From: Daphnia carinata
Lineage: Eukaryota > Arthropoda > Branchiopoda > Diplostraca > Daphniidae
Length of the DNA: 64,000 nucleotides
NCBI RefSeq assembly: GCF_022539665.2
Contig: NC_081332.1
Span: forward strand, 951,773 to 1,015,772
Reading direction: 5' to 3'
Below the pieces are notes generated by a model, which was not told where the DNA came from, did no database searches, and saw nothing but the letters and a program-made list of their open reading frames with translations. The position numbers and the translations under genes were made by a program. The number at the start of each line of letters is the position of its first letter. Position 1 is the stretch's first letter. Shown here piece by piece: positions 45,040 through 54,942 of the stretch.

Positions 45040-46030
45040 CGTTTTACAACAATGACTTTGAATTTGGATAACTCCTTAACTATATTTTAAAGTGAAAACA
45101 AACTGAATTATCGACATCATCGTTAAATTGCGAGTTTACATCGTGTTTGTGTGGCAATATCTGGTTTGTAAAACATTAATAAATAAAAAGAGGTGTAGTG
45201 TGGCTTATTTGAAGATCTGACGAAATTAAATTTTCTCTAGATGGCGATGCAAGTCCATCAGCCCTAGTGTCAAAAATCGAACAAATTTTGTGCCTTTTTC
45301 TCGTGATGTTTATTGTTCAACATGTATTTGTTGCGTTAGGAAGGTGTATTTGAGGTTCCATCATCTCAACAGTGTTTTGTTTTGGTTTTTTCATTGTGGT
45401 TTTTACCTCTACCCAAAGGATTGTGTTATAACAACCACTTCGAATTTGGATAACTCTAAAACTATAACTTCCAGGTAAACCCAAATTGAATTTTCGGCAC
45501 CGCCGTTGAATTGCGAGTTCGAATCATGTATTTGTGTGGCAAAACTGATCTGTCATGTCATGTCATGTGTGAGAAGGCTATAAGACTTCCCACTTTTGTC
45601 GAAATCGGAAAAAATCGAAATCTCGGAATGCGATGAAAATCCCACAGTATAACCCAATTTTAACGCTGATTCAGAAGAAGCCATTTGTTTTTCTGTGAAA
45701 TAAGCCGTTTTTGAAATAATCGTCATTTAAAGATAAAATCGGGCTTATTTTTTTAGTCGGGCTTATTTTTTAGAACCCAACTTCTACCGTTTTTTGCGTT
45801 TTATTCAAAAACTATCTCGAGTCCCACGAGAAAACAACCCTCAGATTCGTGATGCAGGAAGGGACTGGTAGATGGCGGTAGTAGTAAAACAGAAAAAAGG
45901 GCAATATTTTTTATTTTGGGTAAAACGGATTGCCATAAATCAAACTATTTTGTGCTCGTAGAAGTTCAATCAAATCAAATGGTGTGCTATTTCCAATTAA
46001 GTGTTTTCCTTTTTTGTGTTGATCAAGTGA
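45040..46030. repeat. Repeat family R1, copy 3, with a related inverted-repeat arm
   Basis: The stretch 45040-45560 matches 1870-2235 and 3030-3345. CGGGCTTA motifs occur near 45740-45770. The stretch 45866-46024 matches the arm and flank of the element at 3340-4173. The mix of R1 sequence, octamers and arm sequence suggests one composite family present on both sides of the window. Confidence 0.7.
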
Positions 46031-46739
46031 AGCTCATCAATGGATTATTTTTTGTGTAACAGATAATTGTGTGGTGAACTATCATCATACTTACTACGTA
46101 ACTTTATCATCAACTATCCATCATACTTTTCCCATGCTCGTTCAGAGGTACTGGATATATATATTTTACAATAAGAATCCCATTGCCATTATTCTGCTGT
46201 TGAGAAGTAGGTCGTTAAACCAATATTGCAAAGGATGCTGGCATGCCACCTTCTTGTCATTTCGACTGAGCCTTTCAAGTAGTGTGATTTTGAGTTGAAG
46301 AGTGAGGTATTAGACTCACATTTAGGCATTCAGTTTTAAAATTGTCAAGGCTCAGCTTTTATTTTTAGCCCGCAACTAAAATTGCAAAGAATGCTGGCCA
46401 AAAAAGATCATTCTTCGCAAGCTCATCATTGTATGTAAGTTTGAATGTGATGGGAAGTGCAGCATCTTCCTCACAACTGTGTTGAAAACGATTGAAAACC
46501 ACAAGTTCAGCAGTCTTTTCACTATTTCTACCTTGCCAGTCACCAGACTTTGACATGAACCTCAACACCCTCATGCCTCAGTATTTTAAGTTTCTTTTTT
46601 CTTTAGTATTACTTTTTTAAAACTTAATATCTTATTATAGGACTACCAAGCCTGCGTCATCATCCGGTACATTGCTGGCCCTGAAAACTCCCCAGTCTAC
46701 GGACAGCAAGCCTAAGTAAAAAAAAGCCCTTCTTCACCT
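46031..46739. other. Intergenic, possible orphan exon
   Basis: After an acceptor-like TTATTATAG at 46639 two frames stay open to about 46713 (one reads SSSGTLLALKTPQST), but no upstream partner exon is found. Otherwise nothing is recognised. Confidence 0.25.
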
Positions 46740-46990
46740 CGCCCGTAATCGTTTTGCCGTCTCCCCGTCATCGCTTCGCCTGTCGTCCCGTCATCGCTTC
46801 GCCCGTCGTCTCGTCATCGCTTCGTCCGTCGTCTCGTCATCGCTTCGCCCGTCAACCCGTCATGGCTTCGCCCGTCAACCCGTCATGGCTTCGCCCGTCG
46901 TCCCGTCATCGTTTCGCCGTCGCCCCGTCATCGCCTCGCCCGTCATCCCGTCGCCGCCTAGTGGTCGCCTCGTCTTTGCCTCGTCGTCTT
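46740..46990. repeat. 23-bp CG-rich minisatellite
   Basis: Eight or so copies of a 23-bp unit built on CGTCGTCTCGTCATCGCTTC. It lies directly before a foldback element, as the 26-bp array does at 4866-5330. Unit sequence and length differ but both share the CGTC/TCGCC theme. Confidence 0.85.
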
Positions 46991-47032
46991 CGTGGTATCG
47001 TTGTTATTTTGTGTAATGTATAGTGTGCTAAT

Positions 47033-47350
47033 TAACAGGTTGGCTGCCACGCCCCTTTTTTCTCCCCTTTTTTTTTTAGCTCGATAGGGACGGGCCGCGC
47101 TGCTCTACTCCATGGTCTATGTGCCGTGGGGTGGAGCAGTCGCCACTGCCCAAGATTCGCCGTAAGGCGCACAGGCAATGCACCATAGGGCCTCCCTTTG
47201 TGGATGCGATGCTTGGTTGCCAGGGGGTGTGCATTCCCCTAATGGTTTCCAACATCGTGTCAGCCCGGACCATTGTGTCCCCTTTGGTCGCCATCCTTCA
47301 GATGGCGATGTAGCTACTGTAGTTTTAGGGGCGTGGCAGCCAACCTGTTA
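47033..47350. mobile_element. Structured foldback element, copy 2 (318 bp)
   Basis: Perfect 23-bp terminal inverted repeats lie at 47033-47055 and 47328-47350. Compared with copy 1 the unpaired blocks (GGCAATGCACC, TGTGCATTCCC, GTCAGCCCGGA, CCTTCAGA) are conserved while several stems differ in sequence and still pair. Examples are CGCC-GTAA-GGCG near 47158-47169 and the stem GATG..TTGG with CCAA..CATC around TGTGCATTCCC. No coding capacity. Confidence 0.75.
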
Positions 47351-47480
47351 GTTGTATTGTGTATTGTATGTATGTTGTACATTGTATTGTTATGTAAAGT
47401 GGTGGAATAGTGGGTGGAAGGAGGGAAAATAAAAGATTTTAACATTTATTTTATGTTTGTATTTATTTATGAGTATGTAG
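47351..47480. repeat. Tail of the minisatellite/foldback composite, copy 2
   Basis: A TGTATTGTATGTATG-type stretch then GTGGTGGAAT and GGTGGAAGG, matching the order at 5731-5840. Confidence 0.6.
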
Positions 47481-47493
47481 CTGATAGCTGATT

Positions 47494-47560
47494 AGGGGTT
47501 TGAACCCAAGACTATTGTGATGCTACTCCGACACTATACCATTAAGCTACCATTGACATT
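47494..47560 (-). repeat. tRNA-like sequence
   Basis: On the minus strand: A-box-like TAGCTTAATGG and B box GGTTCAAACCC at tRNA spacing. The acceptor arm does not pair well, so a SINE head or pseudo-tRNA is likelier than a working tRNA. Confidence 0.45.
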
Positions 47561-47647
47561 TCTTTATAAGTAGATAGTACTAAATAACCTTGTCTGCTGT
47601 GTGTACGTAGATACGAATTCAATTTAAATCATTGTTAGTAAGGACCG

Positions 47648-47712
47648 TCATGGGTGAGCGGAACGCCGCTGGTTTGGCGTGTTAATAGTATGCGGTTCGA
47701 TTCCTCAGAAAG
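47648..47712 (+). repeat. tRNA-like sequence
   Basis: On the plus strand: GGGTGAGCGG as a D-arm-like part, an anticodon-like arm closed by CGCC/GGCG, and B box GGTTCGATTCC. Opposite in strand to its four neighbours of the same type. Confidence 0.4.
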
Positions 47713-47975
47713 CCTGAAATACACAAACATATAAATTGATTTATTAGTTATTTTATGAATGGTCGGCATAGGTTAACACAATAAATGTATAAATTTAATT
47801 TCGTTCACGTGAATCCGTTTTGTTATTACGCGCAATTTAAATTTTGACATACGCAGTTTCCGTAAGCATGTTGATTATTGGTACCATTATCTCACGTTTA
47901 GCCCTGGTGGTCCTTACGACCAATGTAAGGTTAATATTTCCTATTAAATGCGCTTATGTTATTAATCGAATATCT

Positions 47976-48043
47976 GCTCATAGGGGAATCGAACCTTCAT
48001 CTATCGGCATACTGTGCCGATGCTCAACCATTGAGCTATGAGC
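47976..48043 (-). repeat. tRNA-like sequence with a paired acceptor stem
   Basis: The best of the cluster. On the minus strand the ends GCTCATA and TATGAGC pair over 7 bp, the anticodon-like arm TCGGC/GCCGA pairs over 5 bp, and the boxes TAGCTCAATGG and GGTTCGATTCC fit Pol III consensus. The base before the anticodon-like triplet AGT is C, not the usual T, and the T arm pairs poorly. I therefore call it tRNA-like and not a tRNA gene. Confidence 0.5.
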
Positions 48044-48159
48044 CACGTATGTTTTGTTTCTACTTTTCATTGTCATTCAGGGGAACATATAAACACTTGT
48101 AATAATTTTGTTTAATGGCCCAGCAATAAATGTAAGGCTTGTTCATCTTTCAATTCAGT

Positions 48160-48224
48160 CGACTGGGAGTCGATCCCAATGCCTTCCGATTACTAATCCA
48201 ATGCTCTACCACTCAGCCATGAAT
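48160..48224 (-). repeat. tRNA-like sequence
   Basis: On the minus strand: GGCTGAGTGGTAGAGC (D arm), TTAGTAA (anticodon-like loop with AGT) and GGGATCGACTCCC (T arm, stem paired). The anticodon stem carries mismatches. Probably a SINE head or a decayed Thr-type tRNA. Confidence 0.45.
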
Positions 48225-48424
48225 ATTGTTTAAAATGTTCTACCAGTCCACGTCATTTGGAGATCAACTTCTGGGACTTGGAAATTTTTTGAATAATTAT
48301 ACTTCTTCCTGAGTGTGTTTGCGGCAATTGATTTTGTTCACTTTCGTTTAACCTTTGCTGGTATCAGTAAATGTCACTCAGATGGAATAAACAAACGTTG
48401 GTACAAGAATTGTAATGTTAAGGA

Positions 48425-48490
48425 TTTGCAAGGTTTGAACCTCTAACCTTTGGCTTCTGAATCAGATGCTTTACCATTTAGCCAACGACA
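48425..48490 (-). repeat. tRNA-like sequence
   Basis: On the minus strand: TTGGCTAAATGGTAAAGC then GGTTCAAACCT. Counterpart of the tRNA-like sequence at 12246-12312, inside the same duplicated block. Confidence 0.45.
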
Positions 48491-48784
48491 CATAACATTA
48501 ATATTCTTCCACATGATTGAGGTGGATGGATTTCACGGACATTAAAAAAACATTTTTCTGGATTCACTACAATCATTTAAATTTTCAAAGTCCTCGAAAT
48601 CTTTTCTTTCCCCCTGTTAGGATTTATAAATCTTGATTTTTCCACTCTTCATATTTTATTTTCTCACGTAGAAAACAGATCACCGAAACTTGCCTTCGAC
48701 ATTGATATCAAATTGTATTAGATATTTTACCAAGTAAATAGTTTCTTACAGAGTTGAAAAATAGTATTACGTACTTTGTTAACT

Positions 48785-49780
48785 ATAAATGTATTTCAAA
48801 AATTCTTCCTTCTTGTTCTTATTAATGTCAATTAGTTTTTACTTCTGTTAACTCAGATTTCCTTACATCAGGTGCTTTTTTTTAACATTTTAAATTACAT
48901 CGAAGATTGTTTCATTTAAAGATTTGAAAATATCCCCATCAATATTTCTTTTCTCCAACATTTTGAATGTAATGATGACGCGGACCACTTAGCAGGATTA
49001 CATACTTCGACAATAATTTTTCTTACAATGCTTATTCATATGGATTTGAATGCATCACACGCTGAACATACTTCACCATTTTTAAAAATTTCGGTCATTT
49101 GTTAATTAATTCATGATCGTATCGTTTTTCCCCAATTTGTTACACGTTTTAAAATCTCTTATCAAACTATTACTATCTTTGACGAACTTCAGTATTGTAA
49201 GCTGCTTTTAATTTCTCATGACAATTATTGAAAACCCTAAACCCCTAACGTCATATTGCCTGACAGCCAAAAGCAATAATATCCACATTTTTCGCAATTA
49301 ACTGTCAACCAACTACGCTTGCAAAACACCCGGAAAAATATTAATTGTGGAAACGGAGTTTACCATTCTACACGATGTTTCCTTACTTACCCCGTTATTA
49401 CCAATTTACTGCTTTCAATTTGTTACAACTTGTTTTCTTACTTACCACGTTACCAACGCTTTAAACCTGCTAACCAATTTATTTCAATTCCCTTTCTGCA
49501 AACCAAAGCAATTCCTAAAAGTAAAATCGTTAGTTAATATTCCATTTCATCCAAAAAAATAATATTTCGTGATACTAAATTAACACAACAAACCTGTGGC
49601 TTCGTGAAAGATAATAATGGATTAGTAATAACAACTCAAGCTGCTAACCAACGGCCAGCCACGGGATGGCGATTGGAAAACAACCATGAAACTATCAAAC
49701 ATTTTACAAATTTTGATTGCACAGAATTCTCACATGAATTATTTAAATTTTAATAACTTCTCATTTTTTTTGACGGCTTT
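48785..49780 (-). pseudogene. Decayed copy of the membrane-anchored coiled-coil gene
   Basis: Collinear with 12660-13960, shown by matches near 48785-48960 (3' end), 49180-49225 (coiled-coil region, AAGCTGCTTTTAAT) and 49600-49700 (first exon, ATGGCGATTGGAAAAC). Large deletions and many stops leave no long frame, so it is a pseudogene from a segmental duplication. Confidence 0.7.
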
Positions 49781-50686
49781 GGCATTACAGGGCCTCAACT
49801 TTTCAGCGTAATTGGTTTAATATGTTCAAAGGAATCGAACGTTTTTCTTCTACCTTCTTAATTCTCGATAACTTTCCTATTCATATATCAGCCTTTCAAA
49901 TCTACATACTAAAAAAAAAAAACAATAGGTTAGTTTATACAATATCTCACTCTTCAAATAGCAAAGTTCGTTTTTAAACACCAACTGCCATCAAGACGAC
50001 GGTCATGTCAATGCCTCCATCGACGTGTTATTAGCCCCTATGCAAAAGAAAATAATCTATTCAAAAGAATGACGTACATCTGACACTGTCCCAAATCCAA
50101 CGTGTCACATCAACAGAACATAACACTTCAAACATCCTATTAACATCACGTCCCATCTTCCGCATTGGCCAACTCAACGGATACATACAGCTAGTCAGTG
50201 TCATGGACGATGTGTTCGAACTGAAACACTTACCGAGAACAGTGCAAGTAATGCGTTGATACCTCCACTAGCCTAATTGCTGATGATTAATCCACGAAAC
50301 TCCAATCGCCTAACAATTGGTCCGACTATATGAATATTATTGTCCCCTCCATTAGACAGAAAAATACCTGTTTTAAATATCGTTGGAATATGACCATCTG
50401 CTTGAAAAAGATTAAGTCTTCGGCCGACAAAACAGCAACAAGAGGCATGAAAACATTCAATTATTTTTCAAATAAATATGTACCTTTTTCATCGCTCATA
50501 ACTTCGATACAGCAAACCGGAATTTTCAAATCTCCACAGTAGTTAATTCCGCAACAACCATCGGTTTAAGTAAAATATTTACAAGTACATTGCACACATA
50601 GTGAAATATTGTAAATTAACACCTACCCTACGAATTAGTAATAGTATAATATTTGATAGGAAAAGTAGTATTTGGTAGTTTAACCC
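49781..50686. other. Intergenic, nothing recognised
   Basis: AT-rich sequence. The short frame 50330-50542 has no features of a gene. Confidence 0.4.
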
Positions 50687-52400
50687 TAATGAAACCAATT
50701 CACCCAACAATAAGTTAGACCCAGCCAGACTTGCCGCGATCGCGATCATCGATCACGATTAAAAAAACGATCGCCGATCAAATCTTTACATTTTGATTTG
50801 ATCGGCGATCAAAAAACTCGTTGATCGACAGCGATCATTTTTGCGATTGAAGTCAGCGCCACCAAACGTAAAAACTTATGATTCATATAAATTTTTGCTA
50901 AAAAGTTTTGCTGAGGATGCTGTTTATCCTTTTTCGCAGCAGACGCCTTTTTGGTCGCCATTGACTTGAAATGGTGACAGTTTAGTATAAATTTCCACCA
51001 CTAGATTTCGCCCCAAAATGATAGCAATCGCTGAAATTTTATCGCCGATCAAATCATATTGAAAAAATCGAATCACCAATCAAAATCAATCAGTGATGAT
51101 TTGATCGGCGATCAAAATCGAAAAAACAATCGCAACGGCAAGTCTGGAACCAGCTACGAATAAATAAGAAAAAAATGGAAATTAATAACGACATTAAAGC
51201 ACGATTGGTACACTACCTCTTTTCATCACATTCACTGTTACGGTGCTTACGTTAGGCGTCTTCAATAGTCTGCTGGGCCGGCCGTCGAAAGAAGACGGAT
51301 GTGCAGAGTGCACGGAGAACATTCACACGGCAATTTAAACCATTTCAATGACAGCAAGTCCCCGAGACTCTCCCATCCTCACAGCTGTTAAACTCCCAAC
51401 AAATTGTTTGAAGTAATACAACAGACGCATTTAAAACAATACATAAAATAAAATATTAAAACTTAGTACCTTTCCTGTTTTTGTGTCACAATTCCATTTT
51501 GTCCAACATTATTAAACAACCTCTCAGTTCCATTCCACCTACTATAATGCACGATCCGAGTTGTCATTGTATACGTATAGCAGATGCGAATTCCCAGAAC
51601 AATCATTCAATCCATCTACGAACAATAGATCATTAATTTTTTTTTCCATTTCTCTCATCTTCGAAAGTTATTTTAAGTTAAAACATTCAAAACGACGTCT
51701 TACTAAATATATTGTACTTTTACACGTCAAATTACGTTCCCTTGGTGCTGAAATCCTGAACTACCCGATCTTCTCCAAACAACCACCGCAGCTTTCCTTC
51801 TAGCAAGAACCGTTCCCCGCCAGGCCAGCAGCGGATTCTGGGTGAGAACGTATTGACGGCTTTATAGAGATACTTGCCTCCCAGAAAGCCTAAAATGGCG
51901 AGCAGCACTTAAGTGAAAACAGACCACGGAAAGACGGGTTGCAGGCAAGAAACGATCCATCATAGGGCAAGTCACCAACATATAGGAAAAAAAACTGAAT
52001 GAGGAAAAATGAATGAATAGGAAAGAAAATGAGGGACAAATAAGTTGAGAAAGGAAGAATAAGGTCCAACCAAAGTAAGAAGAGCGTCGGTTATGTTGTT
52101 TCCGCCACTAATAGATAAGAATGTTCCTTAAATTCGAATTGCCGTGAATTACGTGCACGGAATTCATCAACTCGAAGAGCTATTATCCTGTCCTTTCAAA
52201 GAACTCGGGTAAAGGAAAGAAACTCCCCAGCATGCTGTGGTTTGCCTTTGACTTCCTTTTACTTTCTTCCAATGTGTAGCCATTCGTACCCGTTCAATCG
52301 GGTCCAATTAGTAATCGGAACACGTTGGCGAAGTCCAACGGCGATAAAGACATACATGTTCTAGAAAAAGAAATTTTGTAGTGAAAAGCGTTATAACGGA
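50687..52400. repeat. Duplicated segment, copy B (of 9418-11000)
   Basis: Collinear with 9418-10930 in the same orientation, but interrupted by the 421-bp MITE at 50726-51146 and lacking about 265 bp that correspond to 10140-10410. The exon-like pieces of copy A are visible (for example QRVPITNWTRLNGYE on the minus strand), but in-frame stops appear in the 9514-9750 counterpart, so this copy is probably dead. Confidence 0.75.
50726..51146. mobile_element. hAT-like MITE, 421 bp
   Basis: Terminal inverted repeats CAGACTTGCCG / CGGCAAGTCTG bound the element. It is flanked by 8-bp direct repeats GACCCAGC (50718-50725) and GAACCAGC (51147-51154), one mismatch apart. The undisrupted site exists in copy A near 9450 (GACCCAGC then TACGAA). 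An 8-bp target duplication and CAG ends fit the hAT superfamily. Inside are several GATCGGCGATCAAA blocks in both orientations, so each half can fold. No transposase. Confidence 0.8.
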
Positions 52401-52439
52401 AACTGCAGTTCAACAAAAAATTTAATAGAAATATGGAAC

Positions 52440-52640
52440 CGCGATAGTAAGTAACTGCTCCTCATTGCATTCGCGACTACGACGCTTATGTTAAGCTTCA
52501 ACAGATCTGCTAGGACGGCCGTTGAAAGAAAATAGACGTACGTGCAGGGTCCAAATACAAGACCTGGTATGAGCTCACCACGCAGCACGGTACAACGCCG
52601 GGAGAACATTCGCGCTGAAATCTAACAACCAAACCAGTCG
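52440..52640. repeat. Third, diverged copy of the 9514-9700 block
   Basis: Carries CATTCGCGACTACGACGCTTATG, with ACGGCCGTTGAAAGAAAA and GAGAACATTCGCGC, matching blocks at 9530-9640 and 51230-51340 in the same order but more diverged. Confidence 0.5.
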
Positions 52641-53334
52641 TTCACCGTTGTGTTTTGCGTCTGTCTCTTCAACAACGACACTCGTCTTCCTACCTCAATA
52701 TTGTGCATCAAATTACATACACTCCCTGCACACCGGCCAGATACCACGAAATTTATACTTAGAAATTACTGAAAAATTTAGTAGCGGATAATGTGGAATG
52801 GAACTTCTAGTGTAACAAATTGGATTAATTCCACAAGCTGCTGTGCTATCTTTCTCACTTTACTTTTATGTGCTTTTTTAAAATTTCTTTTTAGAAGATG
52901 GTATGAAAATGGAACACAATATGTTACCTTTTTTTTTCACCAACCACCTTCAGTCCAACAGGTTTACTTGAGATCTGTCATCTTCATGGCTGTTAAGTCT
53001 GCAACATGAATGAAGCTAATATTCTTAAAAAAGAAATAAAAAAAAGAAAGAATGGGAGGCTGAATAGCAATCTAACATAAAAACCCTTTACTTGAATTTC
53101 CTTGTAGCGTATGTGTAACTTTCACATCCATTTGTTAAACACCAACCATTTGCCCACTGCCACAGCAACACTTGCACATCTCTTCCATGTTAAAACTTCA
53201 AAATGGGACATAATGTTAATATAAGCATAATCTGATTTGGAAGTCTAACACTAACCTGTTTGTAAATATTCATTACCATAATTTGGCACTGATTCTTGCC
53301 AGTACATCAGGAAACCTTTTTGAATTTCCCTATA
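52641..53334. other. Intergenic, nothing recognised
   Basis: No exon chain or repeat that I can support. The open frame at 52791-53009 lacks domain signals. Confidence 0.4.
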
Positions 53335-53650
53335 AGAATTGACAACACGACCCATTTCACCTCACAGCAAATGGCAGCCATTTTCGAGCTAGATTTAGAT
53401 ATTTGTGCTTTCTTCTTCAAGAATGTTCTTTACCCTAAAAAAATGTAATCTCATTTTAGCGACCTACCCTTCAAATCATTACATATCTTGAATGAAACAA
53501 AGTTTTAAGCAGAAAAGACATGAACACAAAAAAGGATTACGATACGTAAAATTAAAGCAAAGCTAGAAAAGAGAGATATGGACAGCCAGAGATGCACATG
53601 CATGCAGTACAAGACACTCACTGATCAATAGTTTAATTCAATACCTTTCT
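53335..53650. repeat. Duplicated intergenic block, copy B (of 9090-9400)
   Basis: Shares GAGCTAGATTTAGATATTTG and neighbouring sequence with 9130-9380 in the same orientation, with small indels. Confidence 0.65.
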
Positions 53651-54942
53651 CAAATACTTTTCCCCTTTGTTTCCACTTAAGTAAAATATCTTTAAGATAA
53701 CAGTTTTTAAATTCACATAGCATTCTTACCTTATTTTAACTTATAGAAGTATGTTCTCCTTCTTGTACAGATGGATACTACAACAAGAATCACTTTTTCT
53801 AGTTATCTCAAGTAAAAAGAGTGTTTAGATTTGTTACCTTACAATTCAGAACGACTGCATTTTCCCCACGATATAGTCGAATAACTTGTCAGCTATAGAT
53901 CGCTAATCAATTTCCAGGATTCCGGGAAAAGGCATGTCAGTGCTGTGCACAGAGCACGCGAGTTGCTACTGCACCTTTTCAAACAAAATGGCCACTGAAA
54001 TGAGCGACTCCTTTCTCTTTACCCAGCCTGTTGTTCTTCTCAAATTCTATTGGTTGTTGGTAAGAGTTCGGCCATCTTTTCCTCAAAATGGCGGGGCTAG
54101 AAAATGGTTTCGGCAACTTTTCCTGCAAATGTTTCAAAGCATTAGTTCTACACTTGTGTATCGAAATTTTCTTTTTCACAATCCTCAACATACCTCTAGC
54201 ATCCATAGGAAATCTTCTACAACTGTCGAACTGCTGATATCCGGACAAAAGAACGTCAAAGGACTGTTACCACCATGGGTAACCGTTTAACTTCGTAAAT
54301 CTACACAACAAAATACAAATTAAAAGTTATTTACAGCAGACGAAGCACAAAAAACTTAAATTTTTTTACCATTCAGTTAAACCAAGTTTTTTTTTATATT
54401 TCCTGTAAAATGTTTAAAAGAAAACTAAACACAATATAGCTGGTCTGTTTACCTTCCAGTTACTGCAACACAACAAAACTATGTTGACTCTACGAAGCTA
54501 ACGGGCATTCTTTTCGTTAACGGCCTGTCCCCTCGTTGAATGATTGCATCAAGATACCCCCTTCAGTGAGACAACTTTTTTTTCTCTCTCTCTCTCTCTC
54601 TCTCCCTCTCTCTCTCTTCGTGTAGCATTCCAACTTCCGCAATTAAGCAGCCGCATTTTATTTTTAGAATCCGATAGTAACATCTGCTATTGCTCCCACT
54701 AACGTGGACGCTGCGTGCAGCGTGCTACATAGTTGCGTTCGTCCGACACAACTTTGGTAAGTGGCAATGAACAAACATTTCTCGATTAATGGAATCAAAA
54801 TTCTTGAACATGTCAACATCCCGTTTTGCTAAGTTGTCAAGTATGTGTTCGTCGTGCCGCTTACGTGGATTCAAGATGAGGCTCAGTGTTTATGCTGACT
54901 ATGTGATTGTTTGTTGTGCACTTTCTCAGGCAATACGCGAAA
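53651..54942. other. Region before ankyrin gene 1, with a (TC)n microsatellite and exon-like pieces
   Basis: A (TC)n tract of about 35 bases lies at 54583-54617. On the minus strand, 53979-54310 holds pieces with splice-like borders (LTFFCPDISSSTVVEDFLWM before a GT donor; EKLPKPFSSPAILRKRWP after an acceptor). They are close to a KLNGYPWW stretch that recalls a PWWP domain but is cut by a stop. I take these as remnants at best. Confidence 0.3.

Noticed and set aside
46754..47023. Open frame rich in Pro, Ser and Arg
   Set aside because: Product of the 23-bp minisatellite.
47976..48043. Functional tRNA gene
   Set aside because: Pol III boxes and the acceptor stem look good, but the T arm pairs poorly and the residue before the anticodon is C; kept as tRNA-like.
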